Both the position numbers and the translations under genes were made by a program. Below are positions 1 to 5,556 of a DNA stretch of 6,862 bases, one piece after another. This stretch comes from Burkholderiales bacterium (lineage in GTDB: Bacteria; Pseudomonadota; Gammaproteobacteria; Burkholderiales; Burkholderiaceae_C): contig SBFU01000354.1 in the NCBI GenBank assembly GCA_006227785.1, forward strand, positions 1-6,862. The letters are read 5' to 3'. Numbering within the stretch: the stretch's first letter is position 1; the number at the start of each line of letters is the position of its first letter. Under the pieces are notes generated by a model. It was not told where the DNA came from. It saw only the letters and a program-made list of their open reading frames with translations, and made no database searches.

Positions 1-546
1 ATTGCATCCGTGACTGCTGCCGACATGAACCCAGACACCTCCGAAAGTTCCCGTTCAGGCCGTGGCGTCTCCGGCTGGTGGCGCGCGCTGGCCATCTTCC
101 TGCTGATCGTGCTGCTGCTGGCCTGGGCCGCCGCGACCAGCATGACGACCCAGTTGCAGGCCCAGATCAGCCACCTGCAGGCCCGCCTGATCGATGTGCC
201 CCAGGTGCGCCATGTGGCGGTGCTGCTGGACGCCGAGCAAAGGCCCGCCATGCTGGTGACCCACAACCCGAAGGAAGGTGTGCTGCTGGTTCAGCGTCTC
301 AACGAGGTGCGCGAAGGCCGTGAGGACAGCATGCAGGTGTGGGCCATGGCGGGTGAGCAGGCACCGCGCTCGCTGGGCGTCATTGGCAGCAAGTACCAGA
401 CCCTGCAACTGCCGGTCACCGAAGCCGACCTCCAGGGCATGACCGAAATCGGCGTCAGTGCCGAGAACAAGGGCGGTGTGCCGGCCGGTGCGGGTCCCAG
501 CCTGCCCTGGCTTTTCAGGGGCTGGTGGATCGTCAAGTCGATCTGA
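1..546 (+). CDS. RskA-like anti-sigma factor, C-terminal part (5' end outside window)
   Basis: Probably a membrane-anchored anti-sigma factor that holds an ECF sigma factor inactive at the inner membrane. The frame is open to the left edge. A GTG at 10 and an ATG at 25 are possible starts, but neither has a visible Shine-Dalgarno sequence. The family normally carries about 90 cytoplasmic residues before the membrane helix, so I favour a gene cut by the window edge. One strong transmembrane helix lies at about 85-138 (GWWRALAIFLLIVLLLAW), followed by a short heptad-like stretch (TTQLQAQISHLQARL). The periplasmic domain then shows the RskA pattern: VWAM...APRSLGVIG, then VSAENKGGVPAGAG, corresponding to the usual SxExxGGxPxGP ending. 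The sigma-binding part and any partner sigma gene would lie upstream. The next gene starts 182 bp downstream. Family assignment is fairly secure; the 5' extent and sigma partner are unknown. Confidence 0.75.
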   Translation: MASVTAADMNPDTSESSRSGRGVSGWWRALAIFLLIVLLLAWAAATSMTTQLQAQISHLQARLIDVPQVRHVAVLLDAEQRPAMLVTHNPKEGVLLVQRLNEVREGREDSMQVWAMAGEQAPRSLGVIGSKYQTLQLPVTEADLQGMTEIGVSAENKGGVPAGAGPSLPWLFRGWWIVKSI

Positions 547-576
547 GCGCCGTGTCCCCCGACGGCTGGTGCTCAG

Positions 577-608
577 GGCCAGACCGGCTGTGGGGTGGGC
601 CGTCTGCC
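577..608 (+). repeat. Imperfect inverted repeat after the anti-sigma gene
   Basis: CAGACCGGC (580-588) can pair with GCCGTCTG (599-606), giving eight base pairs with one bulged C around a G/T-rich loop. GG 577-578 could add two pairs with CC 607-608 across a second bulge. No T tract follows, so it is not a standard intrinsic terminator. It lies between the upstream stop codon and the candidate -10 box, so it could be a weak terminator, an operator, or chance in GC-rich DNA. Confidence 0.3.
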
Positions 609-617
609 GATGCCACC

Positions 618-623
618 TAAAAT
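618..623 (+). promoter_or_regulatory. Candidate -10 box (TAAAAT) for the carotenoid/DUF2236/receptor operon
   Basis: TAAAAT matches the sigma-70 -10 consensus at five of six positions and stands out in a GC-rich gap. It would start transcription near 630 and leave a leader of about 100 nt before the TTG start at 729. No convincing TTGACA-like -35 lies 16-18 bp upstream (594-601 is G-rich), so it may need an activator or another sigma factor, or may not be a promoter. The rest of the 547-728 gap shows no ORF or RNA gene that I can support. Confidence 0.35.
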
Positions 624-716
624 GTCGGGCCGGGTGGAGTCAGCTGACCGCCTGCATCAGGGAGTTCACAGCGCCTTCAGTGCCGGTACCACCGGCGCAG
701 CAGGCCGCGTCCACTA

Positions 717-721
717 GGGAG
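717..721 (+). promoter_or_regulatory. Ribosome binding site deciding the TTG start at 729
   Basis: GGGAG lies seven nt upstream of TTG 729, the right distance for initiation. There is no ATG in frame until residue 46, inside the transmembrane region, so this site is the main support for the TTG start. Confidence 0.55.
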
Positions 722-728
722 ACCGCGG

Positions 729-1550
729 TTGACCCGACCTGTTTTTGCCCGCCCGGCCCTCTGGCTTGGCGCGTCCTCGGCGCTGGCCTTGACAGCCTGG
801 ACCCTGGCCCACCATGCGCTGGTGTCCGTGGCCCTGGTGGTGGCATCGGTGGTGCTGTTCGGCATGGCGGCGCTGGCTGCGAGCCGCCTGATGACCGGAC
901 GCTGGCTGATGGTCTGCGTGCCACTGGCCGTCGCCACCGGCTGGCTGGCCGAGCAACTGGGCACCTCCTATGGCTGGCTGTTCGGTCGTTACACCTACAC
1001 CGACGTGCTGGGTCCGAGGCTGGTCGATGTGCCGGTGGTGATCCCGCTGATGTGGTTTGCCTTGACCATGGTGGGCTGGGTCATGGCCCACCTGCTGCTG
1101 TGGCGGCGACCGCCGGCGCCAGGCGCCGGATGGGCCGCCAGCCTGCTCACCGCCCTGCTGGCCGCCATGCTGGTCACCGCCTTCGACCTCGGCGCTGACC
1201 CCTACTTTGTTGATGTTCTCAAGGCCTGGGTGATGGAAAAGCCCGATGGCGGCTGGTTCGGCGAGACGGTCGAGGGTTTCGTCGGATGGATGATCGTTTC
1301 CTTTCTCATCACACTGGTGTTTGACCGTATGTCCGTCCGCCTTCTCCATCCGATCAGCGTCGATGGGCGTTCCGAGAGCGCCGTCGCGCTGCTGTTGGCC
1401 ATCTACACCAGTGCCATGGTGTTCCAGATGATCTGGGGCGCCACGCTGGCGCTCAAGGTGGTTGCCTTCTTTGCCATGGGCATTCCCCTGCTGGTGGCCT
1501 GGACCGCCTGGACCCACTGGCGCCAGACCTTGGGGGCGGTCCGGCCATGA
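729..1550 (+). CDS. Carotenoid biosynthesis protein, CruF/DUF422 family (putative carotenoid hydratase)
   Basis: Integral membrane protein of 273 aa in the Caroten_synth (DUF422) family. Known members (CruF) add water to the terminal double bond of acyclic carotenoids, for example the 1',2'-hydratase of Deinococcus and cyanobacteria and the bisanhydrobacterioruberin hydratase of haloarchaea. Seven or so hydrophobic helices span the protein. Family-like motifs are YGWLFGRYTY (81-90), VPVVIPLMWF (101-110), the acidic pair D153/D157 in FDLGADP, and GGWFGETVEGFVGW (174-187), resembling the GxYxGVPxxNFxGW block. The TTG start is chosen on the ribosome binding site at 717-721; length suits the family. 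The stop overlaps the next start as ATGA, so the two genes are translationally coupled. No phytoene synthase, desaturase or glycosyltransferase is visible here, so the substrate cannot be named. Family call is strong; hydratase activity is inferred. Confidence 0.85.
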   Translation: MTRPVFARPALWLGASSALALTAWTLAHHALVSVALVVASVVLFGMAALAASRLMTGRWLMVCVPLAVATGWLAEQLGTSYGWLFGRYTYTDVLGPRLVDVPVVIPLMWFALTMVGWVMAHLLLWRRPPAPGAGWAASLLTALLAAMLVTAFDLGADPYFVDVLKAWVMEKPDGGWFGETVEGFVGWMIVSFLITLVFDRMSVRLLHPISVDGRSESAVALLLAIYTSAMVFQMIWGATLALKVVAFFAMGIPLLVAWTAWTHWRQTLGAVRP

Positions 1551-2896
1551 ACGGCATGGCTCAGGACCTGCGGCTCGCGGCCCGGCAGGCCGACCCGCTG
1601 GCCGACACCACCGTCGACGCCCTCATGGGCGAACGGCCGCTGGAACACGCCCTGCTGCGCCTGTCGCAGGCCAGCCGGCTGATGACAAGCTGGCAGGCCA
1701 ACCGCGATCTCGACCCGGCGCGCTGGAACCGCGATGGCATCGACGCCGAGGTGGTGGCCGCCGTGGCCCGGTACGTGGAGGCGGGGCGCGCCCTGCCCGA
1801 TTGGGCCGACCCGCAGCTGATGGAGGCGGCCGAATCGGTCTTCATGGCGCATGGACCGCTCTCCTGTGCCTTGCTGTTCTGCGCCAGCCTGCCCGCCTGC
1901 TACCAGATGCCGCAGCTGGCCGAGGTGCTGCACCTGTCCGGACAGCTCGAACAGCACACCGAACACCGCATTCGCCAGACCGCCGCCATGATCTTCCCGG
2001 TCATGATGAAGGGCGGCCTGGGCAGCGCCGACGGCGGTGGCGTGGCCCAGGTGCTCAAGGTGCGCCTGATCCACGCAACGATCCGGCATCTGATCGTGCA
2101 CCGGCAGGCCGACGAAGCCGACGCCCTGAAGGACGAGCGCCACCGCGCCTGGTGCCGCCATGCCTGGGACAGCGCACGGCTGGGCGCGCCCTGCAGCCAG
2201 CTCGAACTGGCCTTCACCCTGCTGACCTTCCATTGCGTGTTCCTGCGCGCCCTGCGCACGCTCGGACTGGGCCTGAGCCGGAGGGAGGAACAGGCCTACC
2301 TGCACGCCTGGAATGTGGTCGGTCATGTGCTGGGTGTCGACGATGGCCTCATGGCCCACGACATGGACACGGCCCTGCAGCTGCTCGAACGGCTGGGCCG
2401 TTTCCAGGTCGACCTGGCCGGTGCCAGCGATCCGAGGCCGGCGCTGGGATCGGCCCTGGTGGGCGCCCTCTCACGCAGCATCGCCATTCCTGTGGTGCGC
2501 CACCTGCCGGTGCCGATGATCGAACGGCTGCTTGGACGGGAGGCGGCCCGGCGCATCGGGGTCGGCCCACAGGCCGGACTGGCCACACGCGCCCTGTTTG
2601 CCGTGGCAATGGCCATCACGGGCGGCATCGACCGCCTGGGCCGGTGGTTTTCGCCAGGCTTCTCCATCACCCGCATGGTCACCAGGGTCATCGGCTACCA
2701 CATGCTGACGCGTTTCCTCCTCGACCAGACCCGCCCCCTGGCCCTGCCCGAGGGCCTGCTGAACCAGATGCACGGCACCGTGAGAGACTGGCACACCGAC
2801 ACCCAGGCACCCGGATGGATCAACCGCCTGGAAGACCGCCTGACCACCTCCGGCCACTGGCTGACCCACCGCTCAGCACAAGAGGGGCGAGCATGA
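1547..2896 (+). CDS. DUF2236 (MpaB/latex-clearing-protein-like) putative haem oxygenase
   Basis: A 449-aa protein of the DUF2236 family, whose studied members are haem b enzymes that oxidatively cleave C=C bonds in isoprenoids: rubber oxygenase Lcp and the fungal MpaB acting on a farnesyl side chain. The core signature is present: RIRQT (141-145), KVRLIHATIR (171-180) with R173 and H176, and LTFHCVFLRALRTLG (226-240) followed by YLHAWNVVGHVLGVDDG (251-267). From memory of Lcp, H176 would be the proximal haem ligand, with R141 and T145 as pocket residues. No signal peptide is seen, unlike the Tat-exported Lcp, so it probably acts in the cytoplasm or at the membrane's inner face; 343-360 is hydrophobic and may touch the membrane. 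It overlaps both neighbours by ATGA, placing it tightly with a carotenoid gene. A polyisoprenoid or carotenoid substrate is inference only; many DUF2236 proteins have no known activity. Confidence 0.82.
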   Translation: MNGMAQDLRLAARQADPLADTTVDALMGERPLEHALLRLSQASRLMTSWQANRDLDPARWNRDGIDAEVVAAVARYVEAGRALPDWADPQLMEAAESVFMAHGPLSCALLFCASLPACYQMPQLAEVLHLSGQLEQHTEHRIRQTAAMIFPVMMKGGLGSADGGGVAQVLKVRLIHATIRHLIVHRQADEADALKDERHRAWCRHAWDSARLGAPCSQLELAFTLLTFHCVFLRALRTLGLGLSRREEQAYLHAWNVVGHVLGVDDGLMAHDMDTALQLLERLGRFQVDLAGASDPRPALGSALVGALSRSIAIPVVRHLPVPMIERLLGREAARRIGVGPQAGLATRALFAVAMAITGGIDRLGRWFSPGFSITRMVTRVIGYHMLTRFLLDQTRPLALPEGLLNQMHGTVRDWHTDTQAPGWINRLEDRLTTSGHWLTHRSAQEGRA

Positions 2897-4767
2897 ACCT
2901 GATGTCGCCCCGCCGGCCACAGACCGGCACCCACCCTTGGCGCATGCCGCACCTTCGCGGATGGTGGCGGATGCTCTGCTTGCTTTTGCTGCTGGTCGCC
3001 TGCGTCTGGCCGCTGCGCGCGGAGACGCCCGCATCGGAGCCCGCCGACATCACGCTGGGCAGCCGCTTCTGGGTCGACCCCACCGGCGCGGCCAGCATCG
3101 ATGAGGTGGCTGGCCTGCCGGACGTTGAACTGGCCACGATGGACCGCTACCAGGGGTTCAACCTGGCGGGCAAGGCCTTGTGGATCCGGCCCATGCTGCC
3201 CACGTTGCCCGAAGGGCAACGCTGGTACCTGGCCCTGAGTGCGTCGGCCTTTGTCAACACCGCCACGCTCTACCAGCGCCAGCCCGATGGCAGCTGGCGG
3301 GAGCAGCTGGCCGGCGACCACCTGCCGGTGGCGCAGTGGAGCCATCCGGACCAGACCCCCGTGTTCGACATCGCTCCCGGGGCCGACGCACAGGTCTGGC
3401 TGCGGCTGAGCAACGCGCCCGCACCCACCAGCCCGCGGTTGCAGTTGCTGGAAGAGCGCGAGCTGCAGGCCAAGCGCTACTGGAGCTTCCTGGCGATTGG
3501 TGCCTACCTCGGCTTCGGCCTGCTGGTTCTGTTCCTGGGCGCGGTCCACTGGCGCCTGTACCGTGACCGCGCTTTCATCGCCTACTGCGCCTATGTGGCC
3601 TGCATGCTGGGCTTCCAGACCGCCTTCACCGGCATCGGCGGCCTGTTCTTCTGGGATCAGAGCCCCCGCTGGAACGACATGGCGCCGGCCCTGTTCATGC
3701 TGTGGCTGACCGCCTCGGGCATCTGGTTCGTGCGCGAAGTCTGCGCCCTGTCACGCTACAGCGTGCGGATCGACCGGATGGTCCTCGTCTGGTGCGTGAT
3801 CGGCCTGCTCTTCCCGCTGGTGTACTTCACGCTGTACAACAGCCTGGCGTTTGCGCTGCTCAACCTCTATGGACTGTTGTCGGTGCTGCTGAGCATCGGC
3901 CTGTGCCTGTGGGCCTGGCGCCACGGACAGGCGTACGCCGGCTGGCTGTTCCTGGGTTTCCTGCCGGTACACCTGGGTTATCCGTTCCCGGCCCTGCGCA
4001 GTGCCGGCGTGCTGCCGGACAGCTGGGCCACCCAGTACGCGGTCATGATCGGCTCAGCGATCGAGATTCCGCTGCTGCTCTACATCCTGCACCGCCGGGC
4101 CAAGGACTTCAGCGAGCACCGCGCCCGCCTGCGTGCGCTGGAAAGCACCGACCCGCTGACCGGTCTGGCCTTGCTGCCCGTGCTGACGCTGCGTCTGCGA
4201 GATGCCCTGGGTCGCGCCCGCCGGAGCCGCCATCAGGTGGGGCTGTTGCTGGTCGAGCTGGGCAACCATGCCGACATCAAGTCCGAGTTCGGCCGTGAGG
4301 CCGCCGACAAGGCGATGGTCGTTGCAGCCGCCCGGCTGTCGGAAGTGGTGCGCGACCTCGACACCGTCAGCCGTCTGGACGACACACGTTTTGCCATGCT
4401 GGTTGAAGGGCCGCAGCAGACCGAAGACATCCGTCGGCTGGCCCAGCATGTGGTGGCCAAGGGGCTGGAGACCGTGCCGATGATCGGACCGCTGGTGAGC
4501 CTGAAGCTGCGGGTGGTCACGGCGATGCCGCCCGATGGCGTCATCGACATGGCCAACGACACGCCGATCGACGAGAACCGGCTGCTGGCCCGCCTGGCGC
4601 GGGCACTGGACCGCAGTGCCGACGACCCGCGCAAGGTGGTGCAGCACCTGCCCCTGCCCTCGCGCAGCGACCGTCCTTCGGACGTCATGTCGACGGCCAG
4701 TGCGCCTCCGCCTGCCACGATCCCACCCGCACAGCCGGCCCCACCGGCCCCACCGGCCGAAGGCTAA
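2893..4767 (+). CDS. 7TM-DISM receptor with degenerate GGDEF domain
   Basis: Membrane receptor of 624 aa. A signal peptide (hydrophobic core about 27-39, likely cleavage after LRA at 41-43) precedes a periplasmic 7TMR-DISMED2-like domain (about 50-190, with FNLAGKALWIRP and GDHLP). Seven membrane helices follow (about 197-405), then a short linker and a GGDEF fold beginning DPLTGL (420-425). The fold is catalytically broken: the GGDEF signature is DDTRF (496-500), and the metal and substrate residues of DxDxFKxIND are replaced (E455, G457, H459, A460, K463, S464). An RxxD motif (R487, D490) stands five residues before the signature, where the c-di-GMP inhibitory site normally lies. There is no EAL domain. 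A Pro/Ala-rich tail (about 597-624) ends the protein. The start is ATG 2893, overlapping the upstream stop as ATGA, with purine-rich AGAGGGG at 2881-2887. It likely binds a periplasmic ligand and perhaps c-di-GMP rather than making it. Confidence 0.85.
   Translation: MNLMSPRRPQTGTHPWRMPHLRGWWRMLCLLLLLVACVWPLRAETPASEPADITLGSRFWVDPTGAASIDEVAGLPDVELATMDRYQGFNLAGKALWIRPMLPTLPEGQRWYLALSASAFVNTATLYQRQPDGSWREQLAGDHLPVAQWSHPDQTPVFDIAPGADAQVWLRLSNAPAPTSPRLQLLEERELQAKRYWSFLAIGAYLGFGLLVLFLGAVHWRLYRDRAFIAYCAYVACMLGFQTAFTGIGGLFFWDQSPRWNDMAPALFMLWLTASGIWFVREVCALSRYSVRIDRMVLVWCVIGLLFPLVYFTLYNSLAFALLNLYGLLSVLLSIGLCLWAWRHGQAYAGWLFLGFLPVHLGYPFPALRSAGVLPDSWATQYAVMIGSAIEIPLLLYILHRRAKDFSEHRARLRALESTDPLTGLALLPVLTLRLRDALGRARRSRHQVGLLLVELGNHADIKSEFGREAADKAMVVAAARLSEVVRDLDTVSRLDDTRFAMLVEGPQQTEDIRRLAQHVVAKGLETVPMIGPLVSLKLRVVTAMPPDGVIDMANDTPIDENRLLARLARALDRSADDPRKVVQHLPLPSRSDRPSDVMSTASAPPPATIPPAQPAPPAPPAEG
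4735..4758 (+). repeat. Short 9-bp tandem repeat in the receptor's C-terminal tail
   Basis: The unit CCGGCCCCA occurs at 4735-4743 and 4744-4752, then partly at 4753-4758. It encodes the PAPPAPPA-type end of the receptor. Being nine bases long, copy changes would keep frame. It may be a slippage-prone low-complexity tail. Confidence 0.6.
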
Positions 4768-5486
4768 CGCAGCTCGTACGCAAAAGTGCTGACCACGCGC
4801 AGCCGCTTGCTGCGTGATCGGCCATCGTCGAAATCGTTGCCGTCGTCGCCGGTGATGCGGATCACGCCCTGGTTGGCGCTGCGCAAAGGCCCCAGCCTGG
4901 CGCCCGCCTCGGCCGCGAACTTGTCGGCCTGCTCGCGTGCGTTGCGCGTGGCCTCGGCCAACAAGGGCCCCTTCAGGTCATTGAACCCGCGCAACTGGTA
5001 GCGCGGCCCTCCCTGCCCTTCATCAGCACCACCCAGCTGCACGCCGGCCTGGATCAGCGGGTCAACCGCCAGGGCCGCCGTCTCGACCTCGGCCACCCGG
5101 GCGCTCTTGACCAGCACCTGTCCGGTTCCGTTGAAACGCAGCGGCTGGCCGCCCTGTCCGTATTCGCGGGCATACAGGTCCTGCACCTGCAGGGGCCGGA
5201 TCTCCAGTTCGTCGTCAGAAAAACCGCGCTCGCGCAGAAAGGCCAGCACCCGCTCACGGTCGGCTGCCAGCGCCTGCTGCACCACCCCGAACTCGGCCCC
5301 AGCCCGCCGGAAACCCAGCACCCAGACCGCGTAGTCGCTATCGACCACCTGCTCGGCCAACCCCTTGACCGTCACCGACCGGTCGGCCAACCGGAACCGC
5401 TCCAGCCCGGTCCCCACAAAGAAGCCTGAAGCGGCGATGCTGAAACCCACCACCAACCCGACAACCAGCCGATTCATACTGGACAT
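4764..5486 (-). CDS. SIMPL domain (DUF541) membrane-anchored protein
   Basis: A 240-aa protein of the SIMPL family (relatives include YggE and the Brucella antigen BP26). Bacterial members are envelope proteins that often form oligomers; biochemical role is poorly known, with links to oxidative stress tolerance. An uncleaved-looking N-terminal helix (about 6-27) should anchor it in the inner membrane with the domain outside. Family features are VTVKGLAEQVVDSDYAVW (38-55), a beta/alpha body with ERGFSDDELEIRPLQVQDLY (about 86-105), and the late helix with LLAEATRNAREQADKFAAEAG followed by RLG. Start ATG 5486 is preferred over the ATG three codons in because a near-perfect AAAGGAGGT sits just upstream at a normal distance. 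Its stop overlaps the end of the convergent receptor gene by four nt. It is divergent from dinB. No evidence ties it to the carotenoid operon beyond adjacency. Confidence 0.88.
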   Translation of the reverse strand: MSSMNRLVVGLVVGFSIAASGFFVGTGLERFRLADRSVTVKGLAEQVVDSDYAVWVLGFRRAGAEFGVVQQALAADRERVLAFLRERGFSDDELEIRPLQVQDLYAREYGQGGQPLRFNGTGQVLVKSARVAEVETAALAVDPLIQAGVQLGGADEGQGGPRYQLRGFNDLKGPLLAEATRNAREQADKFAAEAGARLGPLRSANQGVIRITGDDGNDFDDGRSRSKRLRVVSTFAYELR

Positions 5487-5489
5487 GGC

Positions 5490-5498
5490 ACCTCCTTT
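5490..5498 (-). promoter_or_regulatory. Strong Shine-Dalgarno for the SIMPL gene
   Basis: On the minus strand this reads AAAGGAGGT, almost fully complementary to the 16S rRNA 3' end, with three to four bases before ATG 5486. It decides between that start and the in-frame ATG nine bases later, and suggests efficient translation. Confidence 0.8.
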
Positions 5499-5542
5499 GA
5501 CAGTCCATCAGTGTAGGACAGGCCATCGACGGTCACTCCCGC

Positions 5543-5556
5543 TATGCTTGCAGCAT
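5543..5556 (+). promoter_or_regulatory. Candidate -10 box and inverted repeat at the dinB start
   Basis: TATGCT at 5543-5548 is a plausible -10 box, matching four of six positions. It would place the transcript start near the A of the dinB ATG. ATGCT (5544-5548) and AGCAT (5552-5556) form a perfect inverted repeat with a three-base spacer that includes the first two bases of the start codon. No Shine-Dalgarno is seen upstream of dinB. This could mean a leaderless transcript or a protein-binding site. No clear -35 is found, so the call is weak. Confidence 0.3.

Noticed and set aside
580..606. Intrinsic terminator after the anti-sigma gene
   Set aside because: The hairpin is bulged and not followed by a T tract, so it is kept only as an inverted repeat.
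1403..2359. Minus-strand open frame (318 aa) opposite the carotenoid/DUF2236 junction
   Set aside because: His/Gln/Gly-rich composition with no motif; shadow of the plus-strand genes.
1462..2892. Upstream open extension of the receptor frame, which would give a protein of 1101 aa
   Set aside because: The extension is Pro/Arg/Gly-rich and family-free, and lies under the well-supported DUF2236 gene. The receptor's signal peptide begins right after ATG 2893, which has its own purine-rich site and ATGA overlap.
5497..5502. Perfect TTGACA -35 hexamer on the plus strand
   Set aside because: No -10-like hexamer lies 16-18 bp downstream (about 5519-5526 reads CAGGCCAT), and the bases overlap the SIMPL Shine-Dalgarno on the other strand; likely coincidence.
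5501..5521. Possible LexA box upstream of dinB (ACAG occurrences)
   Set aside because: No CTGT lies eight bases before either ACAG (5501-5504 region or 5518-5521), so the CTGT-N8-ACAG pattern is not met.
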